Source of the DNA: Salinivirga cyanobacteriivorans
Lineage (GTDB): Bacteria; Bacteroidota; Bacteroidia; Bacteroidales; Salinivirgaceae
Length of the DNA: 52,842 nucleotides
Reading direction: 5' to 3'
NCBI RefSeq assembly: GCF_001443605.1
Contig: NZ_CP013118.1
Coordinates: forward strand, 3,689,659-3,742,500
A program made the translations under genes and the position numbers. Under the pieces are notes generated by a model. The model was not told the origin of the DNA, did no database searches, and was given only the letters and a program-made list of their open reading frames with translations. This document shows positions 9,687 to 21,800 of the stretch, piece by piece. The stretch's first letter is position 1, and the number at the start of each line of letters is the position of its first letter.

Positions 9687-9711
9687 TTGTAGATCGAAAA
9701 AGAACTAAATC

Positions 9712-10320
9712 ATGGCAAAATATATTGGACCAAAAACAAAAATTGCCCGGAAATTCGGTGAACCGATATTTGGACCCGACAAGTACCTTGAACGGAAAAA
9801 TTATCCACCAGGGGAACATGGAGCTTCGCGCAAAAGAAAGAAACAATCTGAGTATGGAATGCAGCTTGCCGAAAAGCAAAAAGCAAAATATACTTACGGC
9901 GTGCTTGAACGTCAGTTTCGTAATCTTTTTAAAAGAGCGCAACGCAGTAAAGGTGTAACTGGTGTAGAACTACTACAGTTACTCGAGTCCAGATTAGACA
10001 ATGTCGTTTTCCGTTTGGGTATAGCACCTACACGCGCTGGTGCACGCCAACTTGTTTCACATCGCCACATTACAGTGAATGGAGAGGTAGTAAATATTGC
10101 TTCTTATCAGGTGAAAAAAGGCGACATAGTTGGTGTTCGTGAAAAATCTAAATCACTCGAAATTATTAGTGATTCACTGGCTACAAACCGTGCCAGTAAA
10201 TATGCCTGGTTAGAATGGGATCAAGATAACTTTGCCGGTAAATTTGTAAATTTACCAGAACGTGAAGAGATTCCGGAAAATATCCAGGAACAATTAATCG
10301 TTGAATTGTATTCTAAGTAA
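9712..10320 (+). CDS. rpsD: 30S ribosomal protein S4
   Basis: S4 is a primary 16S-binding protein, lines the mRNA entry with S3 and S5, and is the regulator of the alpha operon in E. coli. The 202-residue protein contains the N-terminal [20 protein letters not shown] region, [15 protein letters not shown], and the S4 RNA-binding domain around [20 protein letters not shown] and [10 protein letters not shown]. There is no zinc-binding Cys cluster at the N-terminus. Length and order match the family. Confidence 0.98.
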   Translation: MAKYIGPKTKIARKFGEPIFGPDKYLERKNYPPGEHGASRKRKKQSEYGMQLAEKQKAKYTYGVLERQFRNLFKRAQRSKGVTGVELLQLLESRLDNVVFRLGIAPTRAGARQLVSHRHITVNGEVVNIASYQVKKGDIVGVREKSKSLEIISDSLATNRASKYAWLEWDQDNFAGKFVNLPEREEIPENIQEQLIVELYSK

Positions 10321-10331
10321 AATATTTATTT

Positions 10332-11327
10332 ATGGCCATTTTAGCTTTTCAAAAGCCAGATAAAGTCATTATGCTCGAAGCAGATGACGCATTCGGTAAA
10401 TTCGAATTCCGTCCGCTTGAGCCAGGTTATGGAATGACTATAGGGAATGCCTTACGCCGAATTTTACTCTCCTCACTCGAAGGTTTTGCCATTACATCGG
10501 TAAAAATCGAGGGAGTTGATCATGAGTTTTCATCAGTACCCGGCGTTATTCAGGATGTGACAGAAATTGTGCTTAATCTGAAACAAGTTCGCTTTAAGCG
10601 AAAAGTTGAAGATCAGGAAAGCGAAAAATTTACTGTCTCTGTCAGCGGCCAGAATAAATTTGTTGCCGGTGATATGAATAAATACCTCACTAATTTCGAA
10701 GTTTTAAACGAAGACCTGGTTATCTGTGAAATGGAACCAGACGTGAAACTTCAAATGGATATTACCATTGAAAAGGGTAGGGGTTATGTTCCGGCGGAAG
10801 AGAATTTCAAAGACGACAACGAAATTGGCATCATTGCAATGGATTCCATCTTTACACCCATAAAAAATGTTAAATACGACATTGAAAATTACCGGGTGGA
10901 GCAGAAGACCGACTATGAAAAACTGGTTTTCGAAATCACAACTGATGGATCCATTCATCCTAAAGAAGCCCTGAAAGAAGCTGCAAAAATCCTCATATAT
11001 CACTTTATGTTGTTCTCAGATGAGAAAATTACGCTCGACAATGACGAGGACTATGGTAATGAGGAATTCGATGAAGAAGTACTTCATACACGTCAGCTTC
11101 TGAAAACTAAACTTGTCGATCTGGATCTGTCAGTAAGAGCACTTAATTGCCTTAAAGCTGCAGATGTGGAAACGCTGGGCGATCTTGTGGTATATAATAA
11201 GAATGACTTATTGAAGTTCCGCAATTTTGGAAAAAAATCACTTACTGAGCTCGAAGAACTGCTTGGTAATATGAACCTTAACTTTGGAATGGATATAGGA
11301 AAGTATAAACTAGACAAGGACAGTTAA
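10332..11327 (+). CDS. rpoA: RNA polymerase alpha subunit
   Basis: The alpha subunit dimerises to start polymerase assembly and contacts activators and upstream promoter DNA through its C-terminal domain. The N-terminal domain (about residues 1-230) has the [20 protein letters not shown] assembly motif. A linker rich in Asp/Glu ([14 protein letters not shown]) leads to the C-terminal domain (about 250-325), with the helix-hairpin-helix [20 protein letters not shown] and [14 protein letters not shown]. The 331-residue length is usual. rplQ starts 1 base after the stop. Confidence 0.98.
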   Translation: MAILAFQKPDKVIMLEADDAFGKFEFRPLEPGYGMTIGNALRRILLSSLEGFAITSVKIEGVDHEFSSVPGVIQDVTEIVLNLKQVRFKRKVEDQESEKFTVSVSGQNKFVAGDMNKYLTNFEVLNEDLVICEMEPDVKLQMDITIEKGRGYVPAEENFKDDNEIGIIAMDSIFTPIKNVKYDIENYRVEQKTDYEKLVFEITTDGSIHPKEALKEAAKILIYHFMLFSDEKITLDNDEDYGNEEFDEEVLHTRQLLKTKLVDLDLSVRALNCLKAADVETLGDLVVYNKNDLLKFRNFGKKSLTELEELLGNMNLNFGMDIGKYKLDKDS

Positions 11328-11328
11328 G

Positions 11329-12087
11329 ATGAGACACAATAAAAAATTTAACCATTTAGGACGTCAACATGGACACCGTAGTGCCATGTTATCCAATATG
11401 GCTTCATCGCTGATAATGCATAAAAGAATTAAAACAACAGTACCAAAAGCTAAAGCTTTGCGCACATTTGTAGAACCATTGATTACTAAATCAAAAGTGG
11501 ATTCTACACACTCGCGTCGTGTTGTTTTTAGTTACCTTCAAAATAAAGATAGTGTATCGGAATTGTTTCGTGATGTTGCCGTTAAAGTCGGTGACCGCCC
11601 GGGAGGCTATACCCGTATTTTAAAATTGGGTACTCGCGTAGGTGACAATGCTGATATGTGCATTATAGAGCTTGTAGATTACAACGAAAATATGCTGAAA
11701 GACAGCAAAGACAGTAAATCTAAATCAAGCCGCAGACGTCGCCGTAAAAAATCTTCAGGAACAGATGCTCAGGCACAAACTGCGCAAGATACACAAGCGC
11801 AAAGCAGTGAGCAGGATACTAAACCTGAAGCAGAAATTAAAGAGGAGCCAAAAGCTGAAACTAAAAAAGCTGCTCCTAAAGCAGAAGCTAAAAAAGCTGA
11901 ACCTAAAGCTGAAAAGAAAGCTGCTCCAAAAAAGGATGATGCTAAAACTTCAGAAAAGGCAGAAGCTAAAAAAGAAGCTCCTAAAAAAGAGGAGAAAAAA
12001 GAAGCTAAACCAAAGGCTGAAAAAGCACCTAAAAAAGAGGATGATAAGAAAGCCGGCGGTGAAAAAGATGCTGAAGAGAACAAATAA
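11329..12087 (+). CDS. rplQ: 50S ribosomal protein L17 with long Lys/Ala/Glu-rich tail
   Basis: L17 lies on the solvent face of the large subunit near the tunnel exit. Residues 1-120 are a normal L17: [24 protein letters not shown]-type [20 protein letters not shown], and [20 protein letters not shown]. Residues 125-252 form a low-complexity extension of repeated K-A-E-P units ([19 protein letters not shown] and similar), with a basic stretch [11 protein letters not shown] at its start and no predicted fold. Family members are often 115-170 residues, so this one is unusually long. It is the last gene of the cluster, 1 base after rpoA, and is followed by a strong terminator. Confidence 0.95.
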   Translation: MRHNKKFNHLGRQHGHRSAMLSNMASSLIMHKRIKTTVPKAKALRTFVEPLITKSKVDSTHSRRVVFSYLQNKDSVSELFRDVAVKVGDRPGGYTRILKLGTRVGDNADMCIIELVDYNENMLKDSKDSKSKSSRRRRRKKSSGTDAQAQTAQDTQAQSSEQDTKPEAEIKEEPKAETKKAAPKAEAKKAEPKAEKKAAPKKDDAKTSEKAEAKKEAPKKEEKKEAKPKAEKAPKKEDDKKAGGEKDAEENK

Positions 12088-12110
12088 ATTTAATTATATG
12101 TTCATGTTAA

Positions 12111-12147
12111 AAAGGGATAAAGACTTAACTTTATCCCTTTCTTTTTG
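12111..12147 (+). terminator. Rho-independent terminator of the ribosomal protein cluster
   Basis: A perfect 12-bp stem (AAAGGGATAAAG / CTTTATCCCTTT) with a 6-base loop at 12123-12128 is followed by CTTTTTG. It lies 23 bases after the rplQ stop and closes the operon before eno. Confidence 0.9.
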
Positions 12148-12161
12148 TAAATTTACACTTC

Positions 12162-12257
12162 AAACACTTTAAAGTGTTTATTCGCTATATTAGATTCATT
12201 TACATGTCGGAAAACAATATAGCTAAATGTTGTTGCAAAAGCTCGCATTTAGCCATA
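12162..12257. other. Inverted repeats in the eno upstream region
   Basis: Two symmetrical elements lie between the rplQ terminator and eno. At 12162-12179 is a perfect 18-bp palindrome, AAACACTTTAAAGTGTTT, of operator-like size. At 12218-12229 and 12246-12257 are arms TATAGCTAAATG and CATTTAGCCATA with one mismatch around a 16-base loop. The first could be a regulator site and the second an mRNA leader hairpin; neither is assigned. I could not find a convincing TAnnTTTG promoter here. Confidence 0.4.
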
Positions 12258-12318
12258 TAAGCATGTGAAAATTAGTTTCAAATATTGACAGATTTAATGA
12301 TAACTTCAAAAATTTTAA

Positions 12319-13608
<1,290 letters not shown>

Positions 13609-13621
13609 TTATGTTCCTTAA

Positions 13622-13665
13622 AGCCTGACATAGTTGCCCTGCAGCTATGCCAGGCTTTTTATTTT
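13622..13665 (+). terminator. Terminator of eno
   Basis: The arms AGCCTGACATAG and CTATGCCAGGCT (one mismatch) flank an 11-base loop and are followed by TTTTTATTTTA. The hairpin lies 14 bases after the eno stop and overlaps the upstream extension of the next reading frame, supporting a later start for that gene. Confidence 0.85.
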
Positions 13666-13672
13666 AGGTAAA

Positions 13673-15484
13673 ATGAGGTATAACGGACTTAATGCTTTTA
13701 TTAATCGATTAAAAAACCAGAATGAACTTCTGGTTATAGATGAATTTGTTGATCCTGAACTGGAGATTACCGAAATTGCAGATCGTTTCAGCAAAGAAGC
13801 AAATGGTGGAAAGGCCCTTTTATTCCGTAATACCGGAACAAGCTTTCCTATTTTGATTAATGCTTATGGGAGCCAGAATAGAATCCACGAAGCCCTTGGT
13901 ATTAAACATTCAAAAGATTTTGCCAGCCGTATCGAACAGCTCTTCAATAGTTTTAATAACCAGTCAGGATCATTAATACAAAAACTAAAGTTATTGCCTC
14001 AATTAGCCGGCATCGGCCGGTTTTTACCCCGCAAGAAAAAAGGTAACGGCATTTGCCAGCAACAAGTCCACCATAATCCCGATCTCAATATTTTACCCAT
14101 ACTAAAATGCTGGCCTCACGATGGTGGAAAATTTATTACACTACCTATTGTCCATACCATTGATCCTGAAAATGGAATGCGCAACGTGGGTATGTACCGA
14201 ATGCAGCAAATGTCATCGAATACCACAGGCATGCACTGGCATAAACATAAAGTGGGAGCACGCCATTATCAACAGTATAAAGATCGAAAAGAAAAGATGC
14301 CCGTCAGTGTGGTGCTCGGTGGAGACCCGGTTTACACTTATGCGGCTACTGCACCTGCACCCGATCATTTCGATGAATATATTATAGCCGGGTTCATCAG
14401 AAAAGCACCTGTTAAACTGGTTAAATGTATTACAAACGATATTTTTGTTCCTGAAGATGTAGATATTGTAATCGAAGGTTACATCGATCCGGAGGAATCC
14501 TGGGTGAATGAAGGACCGTTTGGCGATCATACCGGGTTTTATTCACTTGCAGACCTTTATCCTTTATTTCATGTTACCTGCATTACCCATCGGAACGACG
14601 CAGTTTTTCCTGCCACAATTGTTGGTATTCCTCCAATGGAAGATGCTTTTATGGGAGAGATATCTGAGCATCTGTTTTTAAAACCATTGCAGATTGGTAT
14701 TGCCCCAGAGGTGAAAGATATGCACATGCCTGTTGTCGGCGTAGTGCATAACCTGGTAATTGTGTCGGCTAATGTAAAGTATGAAGGACAGGCATTTAAA
14801 ATTGCAAATGCACTGTGGGGTGCAGGACAAATGATGTTTACAAAATATATCATTGTTGTCGACCATAACATTGACATAAGAGACTACAATGCTGTTTTCA
14901 AAGCAGTTTTAAATATCAGTAACTGGCAAGAAAAAACGCTGTTTTCCAAAGGACCACTTGATATTCTCGATCACTCGAGTGATGCACAATCTGTTGGTGG
15001 TAAGCTATGCATCGATGCTACAGTCAATCAGGATGGTGTTACTCAAAATATGAATAGTGTTGAAATACCTGAAAGCATCGATGCCATGCTATTTGGAGAT
15101 GGTCTGTTAGTAGTCTTTACCAGGGCATTTGACAAAGACTTTACTATAGTCAGCAACCATTACAAGCAATGCAAAGGAATTGTGGTTTTTGTCGAGAAAG
15201 GATTGCAAGATTTGAATATTAATACTTTAGCCTGGTATATTTTAGGAAACACTGATCCGGTTAGAGATATAAAAATCAAAGATGATATAGTACTCATCGA
15301 TGCCTTACGAAAACACGGGCGGAAAGATTTTAAACGGCCATGGCCAGACCTTGTGGTTATGGATGATGAGACCATCCGAAAGGTAGACAATAAATGGAGT
15401 AAGTATAACATTGGCAATTTTATTGCCTCACCCTCCAATGCTTTTAAGTCAGTAACAGATGGTAAGCAAGCAAGGTTGTCGTAA
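13673..15484 (+). CDS. UbiD-family prenylated-FMN-dependent decarboxylase
   Basis: UbiD-family enzymes (de)carboxylate aromatic or alpha,beta-unsaturated acids with prenylated FMN made by a UbiX partner. I start at the ATG at 13673 (MRYNGLNAFINRL; 603 residues), because the only earlier start, a TTG at 13634, lies inside the eno terminator. Family marks are RNVGMYRMQQM, where an arginine binds prFMN, VVLGGDPVYTYAATAPAP, EGYIDPEE, NEGPFGDHTGFYS with the acidic catalytic pair, and GGKLCIDAT. It is about 100 residues longer than E. coli UbiD, like the relatives linked to menaquinone synthesis. Its substrate cannot be read from the sequence; a quinone role is plausible for an anaerobe, but unproven. 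No ubiX is in the window. Confidence 0.85.
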   Translation: MRYNGLNAFINRLKNQNELLVIDEFVDPELEITEIADRFSKEANGGKALLFRNTGTSFPILINAYGSQNRIHEALGIKHSKDFASRIEQLFNSFNNQSGSLIQKLKLLPQLAGIGRFLPRKKKGNGICQQQVHHNPDLNILPILKCWPHDGGKFITLPIVHTIDPENGMRNVGMYRMQQMSSNTTGMHWHKHKVGARHYQQYKDRKEKMPVSVVLGGDPVYTYAATAPAPDHFDEYIIAGFIRKAPVKLVKCITNDIFVPEDVDIVIEGYIDPEESWVNEGPFGDHTGFYSLADLYPLFHVTCITHRNDAVFPATIVGIPPMEDAFMGEISEHLFLKPLQIGIAPEVKDMHMPVVGVVHNLVIVSANVKYEGQAFKIANALWGAGQMMFTKYIIVVDHNIDIRDYNAVFKAVLNISNWQEKTLFSKGPLDILDHSSDAQSVGGKLCIDATVNQDGVTQNMNSVEIPESIDAMLFGDGLLVVFTRAFDKDFTIVSNHYKQCKGIVVFVEKGLQDLNINTLAWYILGNTDPVRDIKIKDDIVLIDALRKHGRKDFKRPWPDLVVMDDETIRKVDNKWSKYNIGNFIASPSNAFKSVTDGKQARLS

Positions 15485-15600
15485 CTAGTGCCTTGCAGCT
15501 GTTTTTTATTTGCCGAAAAATTCAGGAATATATATCTACACAGTAGGTTTCGGCTAATAATAAATGTTATTATCTTATTTTTTTCTATATTTAATTGCTA

Positions 15601-18600
15601 ATGAAACTTGCAATTTTTTACATATTAATATCTTTTTCTTTGTCGTTATTTGGACAAAGAGAAGAAAAATTACAAGCTTTAAATATTCAGCATGGCCTCT
15701 CACAGAGTGTTGTCAACGACCTGTTAATTGATTCAAAAGGTTTTTTGTGGATTGGTACTCAGAATGGGCTTAACAGATATGACGGATACGATTTTAAAAT
15801 TTTTCATAATAATCCAAAGGATCCCTATTCAATATCATCTGATTATATTAATGCCATTGCAGAGGATGCCAATGATAATTTATGGATTGGAACGCGCACA
15901 GGGTTGAACAAATACGACAGTCGTAAGCAGAAGTTTATACACTATGGTTTGCCCTCAAATAGCATTGTATTTCCCGAAATTAATGTAAGATCGCTCCTTG
16001 TCGATAGTGAAAATTTTGTATGGGTTTTATTACCAAATTATCTCGTACGTATTAACCCTATGGATGAAGAGGTTCGGATTTTTGGCTTCAGCGATGAGCG
16101 GTCGTTAGATAGACATTGTACTGCAAGCGCATTATACCAAAGCTCAAACGGTAATATTTGGTTTCTTAAGGGCCACCAACTTGTAATGTTCGATAAGGTT
16201 TTTGGAAGATTCGATTTTAATCCTATTGAAGTACCAGGGTTTGTAAACTGTTTCCAGAATATTTTTGAACACAACAACCAAATGTATATTACATCTGACC
16301 AAACAGTTTGGAAATATAAATCTGGTGAATTACTCCAGAAAGTACAGTATTTCGATAGTCAAATAAGTATTTTTCAAAATAAAAAGAACAATGAAGTTTA
16401 TCTTGTTAGTAATAAAGGGTTATATCGTATAAAAAATGGTGCTTTTCAGAAGCAATTAACATTTGACTTCTCGTCCAGCAATGTAGAGCGGTTTTTTGTA
16501 TCTGCTTTGACCATTGATTCCAGTGAAAATTTATGGATTGCTACAAGCGGTAAAGGTATATTAAAAACAAATATTTCTGATCCGAAGTTTGAAGTGATAG
16601 AGCAGGAAGTAAAGGAAGGTAACTTCCTGTCTGATGATCAGATATCTTCCATTTTTTCTGATGGTTTGTACTATTGGATAGGGACTTATGAATATGGGTT
16701 GAATTTTGTAAATTCAAAAACACGTAAGGTTACCCAAATGACCGCCAATGATAGAGATGCTGTAATTACTAATGACAATATTTATGATATTAAGCATGTA
16801 GGGTCAAGAGCCATTGTAGCTACTAGTTTGGGTTTAAATGTTATTACCAGGAACAGGAAAGGTAAGTTGGTGCGGGAGTCTCATCCTGTACTTGATGAGC
16901 TTAAAGTACATGTTTATGAAGTATTGCCGGTGAAATCAGGCTCGATATTTTTTAGTTACGGCGGGCAATTGCATTTGTATGATCTTGAAGAGAAAAAACT
17001 GCAATCCTGGATGTTTGATATGGAAAAGGATGCAGGAATAGCAAATTCTTTTTGCCTTGAGAACGTAGAAGATGACCTTGTTTTTATTGGGACAAGCCAT
17101 GGTCTTTTTCGATTCGACCTGCGGAATAAATATTGGGACCGTTTTTTATATCATCAGGATGACACCACATCCCTTTCAGGAAATGATGTGTATGCGCTTG
17201 ATTATGATCGGTTTGGACGGTTATGGGTCGGGACAGCCAATGGGTTAGATCTTTTGGATGATCCATTTAGTAATGATCCACATTTTAATCACATTACAGG
17301 TAATCAGAAAAGTACAATTTATAGCATCAATAATACAGATAAGTATGCCTTTGTAGGCACGGGTAATGGTTTGCTGCGAATAAGGTATTCTGATAGTACA
17401 CGTAATCTTTTTCATAAAGCAGATGGCCTGCCATGTGATGAATTCAACGTTGGCGCAACTTACGAATTTAAGAATGGCCGACTTGCTTTTGGGGGTCAGG
17501 GAGGCGTGGCTTTTTTTCATCCCGATTCGCTTCAGTTGAGTGCCTTTAATCCGGAGGTTGAAATTTCAGGTGCCACTGTATATGGGTCTCGCGGCAAGAG
17601 AGAGGTTCCTGTATATTCTGGTGCAACACTTGATTTGAGTGTCTCCGATTTCCTGGTGAATATATATTTTAGCTCACTTGATTTAACAGCTCCGCAAAAA
17701 ATTGAATATCGATACAGAGTGAATGATTCTGATTGGCTTTCAATAGGAAACCAGAATTATGCTTCATTTAGTAATCTTCAGCCCGGTAAATATAGAATTG
17801 CTGTAAATGGTACAAATGCTGACCGAATTTGGAGCTCAAATATCGCATACCTCAATATTAAAGTACCCCGGCCATGGTATGCAACATGGTGGGCTTATTC
17901 TTTTTATACTGTGCTGTTTTTAGGTGCTTTATTGTTCGGTATTGAAACTCGTACGCGCCGTTTACGTCTCACAAATCAGGTTTTAAGAGATAAGGAAGCC
18001 TCTGCAAAACAGGTAGCCAGGCAAAACGACCGGTTAACAATTTTGCACAAGAACGTAACTGAAAGTATGAACTATGCCAGTCGCATCCAGCAAGCACTCT
18101 TTCCGGCAAATAACTCATTTAAAAGGGTAATCCCAAACTCTTTTGTTATGCACCGACCCAAAGATATCATTAGTGGTGATTTCTACTGGTATACTGAAGT
18201 GGGAGCAAAAATATGTGTTGCGGCTGTCGACTGTACAGGCCATGGTGTACCCGGAGCATTAATGTCTGTAATTGCAGTAGAGTTACTTAAGAAAACTGTA
18301 GTGCAAAACGGACATGAGAAGCCTTCTGATATTCTTGAAAAAATGGAATATCAGCTTTATGAACTTTTTATTACAGAAAACGAAGAGGAGAAAAATATTT
18401 CTGACGGTATGGATATGGGCTTATGTATGATTGATCGCGAAACTATGACACTTGAGTTTGCCGGTGCGATGAATTCGCTCTATAATGTGAAAAATGGAGA
18501 GCTAAAAGAGATTAAAGGTGACCGGGTTCCTGTTGGTATGGGAAGGGCATTGGGTAAGCATGAATACACCAATCATTACCTCGAGTTTTCTGATGAAGAT

Positions 18601-18819
18601 ATATTCTATATGGCTTCAGATGGCTATGCCGATCAATTTGGGGGGTCACAAAATAAAAAGTATAAACAACGTAGATTCAGGAATTTCTTACTTTCTATTG
18701 CTCAACATGATATGGATATGCAGCATTTGTTACTTGAAAACAATTTTGATAAATGGCGCGGTGCAAATGAGCAGGTAGATGATGTAATGGTGATGGGATT
18801 TAAGACCCAGTTTGAATAG
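15601..18819 (+). CDS. Periplasmic beta-propeller sensor with cytoplasmic SpoIIE/PP2C phosphatase domain
   Basis: A 1072-residue one-protein sensor. An N-terminal signal segment (MKLAIFYILISFSLSLFGQ) leads to a periplasmic part built from two-component-regulator propeller repeats (GFLWIGTQNGLNRYDG, NLWIGTRTGLNKYD, RLWVGTANGLDLLDD and others) to about residue 680. A Y_Y_Y-type beta domain (about 690-755, YRYRVNDSDWLSIG) and one membrane helix near 765-785 follow, then a short coiled coil. A SpoIIE-like phosphatase domain (about 822-1072) has SGDFYWY, VDCTGHGVPGALMSVIA and the final DDVMVMGFK, all likely metal-binding. Propeller sensors of this phylum more often end in a histidine kinase. Its target is probably a phosphorylated anti-sigma-antagonist or another phosphoprotein, but none is adjacent. 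The ATG at 15601 is preferred over a TTG 6 bases earlier. Confidence 0.88.
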   Translation: MKLAIFYILISFSLSLFGQREEKLQALNIQHGLSQSVVNDLLIDSKGFLWIGTQNGLNRYDGYDFKIFHNNPKDPYSISSDYINAIAEDANDNLWIGTRTGLNKYDSRKQKFIHYGLPSNSIVFPEINVRSLLVDSENFVWVLLPNYLVRINPMDEEVRIFGFSDERSLDRHCTASALYQSSNGNIWFLKGHQLVMFDKVFGRFDFNPIEVPGFVNCFQNIFEHNNQMYITSDQTVWKYKSGELLQKVQYFDSQISIFQNKKNNEVYLVSNKGLYRIKNGAFQKQLTFDFSSSNVERFFVSALTIDSSENLWIATSGKGILKTNISDPKFEVIEQEVKEGNFLSDDQISSIFSDGLYYWIGTYEYGLNFVNSKTRKVTQMTANDRDAVITNDNIYDIKHVGSRAIVATSLGLNVITRNRKGKLVRESHPVLDELKVHVYEVLPVKSGSIFFSYGGQLHLYDLEEKKLQSWMFDMEKDAGIANSFCLENVEDDLVFIGTSHGLFRFDLRNKYWDRFLYHQDDTTSLSGNDVYALDYDRFGRLWVGTANGLDLLDDPFSNDPHFNHITGNQKSTIYSINNTDKYAFVGTGNGLLRIRYSDSTRNLFHKADGLPCDEFNVGATYEFKNGRLAFGGQGGVAFFHPDSLQLSAFNPEVEISGATVYGSRGKREVPVYSGATLDLSVSDFLVNIYFSSLDLTAPQKIEYRYRVNDSDWLSIGNQNYASFSNLQPGKYRIAVNGTNADRIWSSNIAYLNIKVPRPWYATWWAYSFYTVLFLGALLFGIETRTRRLRLTNQVLRDKEASAKQVARQNDRLTILHKNVTESMNYASRIQQALFPANNSFKRVIPNSFVMHRPKDIISGDFYWYTEVGAKICVAAVDCTGHGVPGALMSVIAVELLKKTVVQNGHEKPSDILEKMEYQLYELFITENEEEKNISDGMDMGLCMIDRETMTLEFAGAMNSLYNVKNGELKEIKGDRVPVGMGRALGKHEYTNHYLEFSDEDIFYMASDGYADQFGGSQNKKYKQRRFRNFLLSIAQHDMDMQHLLLENNFDKWRGANEQVDDVMVMGFKTQFE

Positions 18820-18845
18820 AAAACATATTCATATATAGTGAAAAT

Positions 18846-18873
18846 AAAAAAGCGGCTCTCTGGCCGCTTTTTT
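18846..18873. terminator. Bidirectional terminator between the propeller gene and nifJ
   Basis: AAAAAAGCGGC and GCCGCTTTTTT form an 11-bp stem with a 6-base loop. A-tract and T-tract on either side make it work on both strands. It sits 26 bases after the + strand stop and 17 bases beyond the nifJ stop on the - strand. Confidence 0.9.
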
Positions 18874-18890
18874 ATTTTTAGCTTATGTAT

Positions 18891-21800
18891 TTACTCTGAG
18901 TAATCCATAGAAGCCATGCGTTTATATGATTTATAACGCCATTGGCTGTTTTCCTGAGCATTCTTGAAGAGTTCTTTTGCCTCTTGTGGGAAGCTTTTCA
19001 TCAGTGAAGTATAGCGAACCTCTGATTTCAGGAAGTCCTGGAATAGATCCCAGTTTGGCTCTTTAGAGTCCAGTTGGAATGGGTTCTTTCCTTCGGCTTC
19101 TAGCATTGGATTGTAACGGAAAAGGTGCCAGTATCCACAAGAAACCGCATCTTTCTGTTCTGCCTGGGTCTTACTCATACCATTACGCAGACCGTGTGCA
19201 ATACATGGCGAGTATGCAATGATAATTGATGGACCTGGATATGCCTCTGCCTCTTTTACAGCTTTTAGATACTGTGCAGGATTTGCTCCCATAGCCACTT
19301 GGGCTACATACACATATCCGTAAGTCATGGCCATCATACCGAGGTCTTTTTTGCGGATTTTTTTACCGCTGGCAGCAAATTTTGCTACTGCACCTACTGG
19401 TGTAGATTTAGATGATTGCCCACCTGTGTTAGAATAAACCTCTGTGTCAAGTACCAAAAGATTTACGTCTTCACCTGAGGCTATTACGTGATCTAAACCA
19501 CCATAACCAATATCGTAAGCCCATCCGTCACCACCGATAATCCAAACTGATTTTTTAATCAGGTAATCTTTAAGTGACAGTATATCTTTTGCTACGGGAT
19601 GCTTCTCATTTTGAAGAGCCTCTACAACAGCTTTTGATGCTTCTTTAGATTTGTCAGCATCTTCTCTGCTTTCAATCCATTGTTCGAAAGCGGCTTTTGT
19701 TTCAGCACCAACATCATTCATTGCCTTGGTCATTTGGTTGGCCATGCGCTTGCGCAGGTTTTGTACACCTAGTGCCATTCCAAATCCGTATTCTGCATTG
19801 TCTTCGAAAAGTGAGTTGGCCCATGCGGGTCCTTTACCTTCGTGATTTTTACGGTAAGGTGTAGATGGTGCCGAACCTCCGTAAATTGAAGAACAACCTG
19901 TAGCATTGGCTACCATCATGCGGTCTCCATAAAGCTGAGTGATGGTCTTAATATATGGGGTTTCACCGCAACCGGCACATGCTCCTGAGAACTCAAAGAG
20001 TGGTTGTGCAAATTGTGCATTCTTAACATTTTGCTTTTTATTGAAACGGTCCTCTTTGATGGTAACTTTATTGAACATGTAGTCCCAACGTTCGATCTCA
20101 TCTTTTTGAGTATCGAGGGGCTTCATAACAAGTGCTTTTGTTTTCGATGGACAAACATCTTCACAAACACCGCAGCCTGTACAATCTAGAGGTGTAACCT
20201 GTATGCGGTAGTGCAGGCCTTCAAGTCCTTTACCAACAGCTTTTTTAGCTTCTGTACCTTCAGGTGCATTAGCCAGTTCGTCGTCTGTAAGCAAGAATGG
20301 ACGAATTGCTGCATGTGGACAAGCATTGGCGCAAAGGTTACATTGGATACAATTATCCATTTGCCATTCAGGAACTGTTACGGCAATACCACGTTTCTCA
20401 TATTCTGTCGTTCCGGCAGGGAATGTACCATCTTCGCGACCGACAAATGCACTAACAGGCAGGTCATCACCTTTGAGCAGGTTCATTGGTTCTGCTACGT
20501 TTTTAACAAAATCAGGTATATTTCTGTCGTCTTTGCTCTTGTCATCAGCTGAAAGCTTAGCCCAATCTGCTGGAATTTCAACTTTATGTACTTTTTCTCC
20601 ACCCTGGTCAACAGCTGCGTTGTTCATATTGACAATTTCATCTCCCTTACGGGCAAATGATTTGACAATGAAGTTTTTCATTTCTTCTACAGCCTTGTCG
20701 TAAGGTATTACTTCTGAAATTTTAAAGAACGCCGATTGCATAATGGTGTTGGTTCTGTTACCAAGGCCAATTTCTTCTGCAATTTTTGTGGCGTTAATTA
20801 TATAGAATTTAATATCGTTCTCTGCCAGATATTTTTTCACGCTATTGGGCAGGCGTTTTTTGGTTTCCTCTTCATCCCAAATTGAGTTGAGCAAGAATGT
20901 ACCACCTTTTTTAAGTCCTTTGAGCATGTCATAGCTGTCAAGGTATGCTGGTACGTGACAAGCTACAAAATCAGGTGCGTTTACAAGGTAAGGCGAACGA
21001 ATTGGTTTGTCACCAAAACGAAGGTGTGAAGTTGTAACACCACCAGATTTTTTGGAATCATAAGAGAAGTATGCCTGACAGAATTTATCAGTCGTTTCTC
21101 CAATAATTTTAATAGAGTTTTTGTTGGCTCCCACAGTACCGTCAGATCCAATTCCGTAGAATTTTGCTGAATAGGTTCCTTCGGGTGACACATTGATGTC
21201 TTTACCAACTTCAAGAGAATGATTGGTTACGTCATCAACAATACCTATAGTAAAGTAATTTTTAGACTCTTTTTTCTGGAGGTTTTCAAATACACTGAAA
21301 ATTTGTGCTGGTGTAGTATCTTTTGAAGATAAGCCGTAGCGACCACCAATAATTTTAGGTGCGTTAGCCTCATCTTTAAACAATTCTACTATGTCGAGGT
21401 AAAGCGGTTCTCCGTGCGCCCCAGGCTCTTTGGTACGGTCCATCACTGCAATATTTTTTACAGATTTTGGAAGTGCCTTGAAGAAATATTTTGCTGAGAA
21501 TGGACGATAAAGATGTACACTCATCATACCGACTTTTTCGCCTTTAGCCACTTTATAGTCGATCACCTCTTTTATGGTATCTGTTACAGAACCCATTGCT
21601 ATAATGATATCTTCTGCATCATCAGCACCATAATACGTAAATGGATGATATTCGCGACCAGTTGTTTTCTTAATTTCCTGCATGTATTCTTCAACAATGT
21701 CAGGAAGCTGATCGTAAAATGGATTGGCTACTTCGCGTGTTTGGAAATAAATATCTGGGTTTTGAGCTGTACCCCGTGTAACCGGGTGTTCCGGGTTCAA

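Noticed and set aside
11769..12083. An Ala/Ser/Phe-rich frame on the other strand of rplQ
   Set aside because: It is the complement of the same repetitive tail; there is no start context and no match to a known family.
11765..12172. A 135-residue Lys/Leu-rich frame overlapping the rplQ tail
   Set aside because: It is the shifted reading of the repetitive Lys/Ala/Glu codons and runs through the terminator.
13634..13672. An upstream TTG start that would add 13 residues to the UbiD-family protein
   Set aside because: This stretch overlaps the enolase terminator hairpin and the extra residues do not look like the family; the ATG at 13673 fits better.
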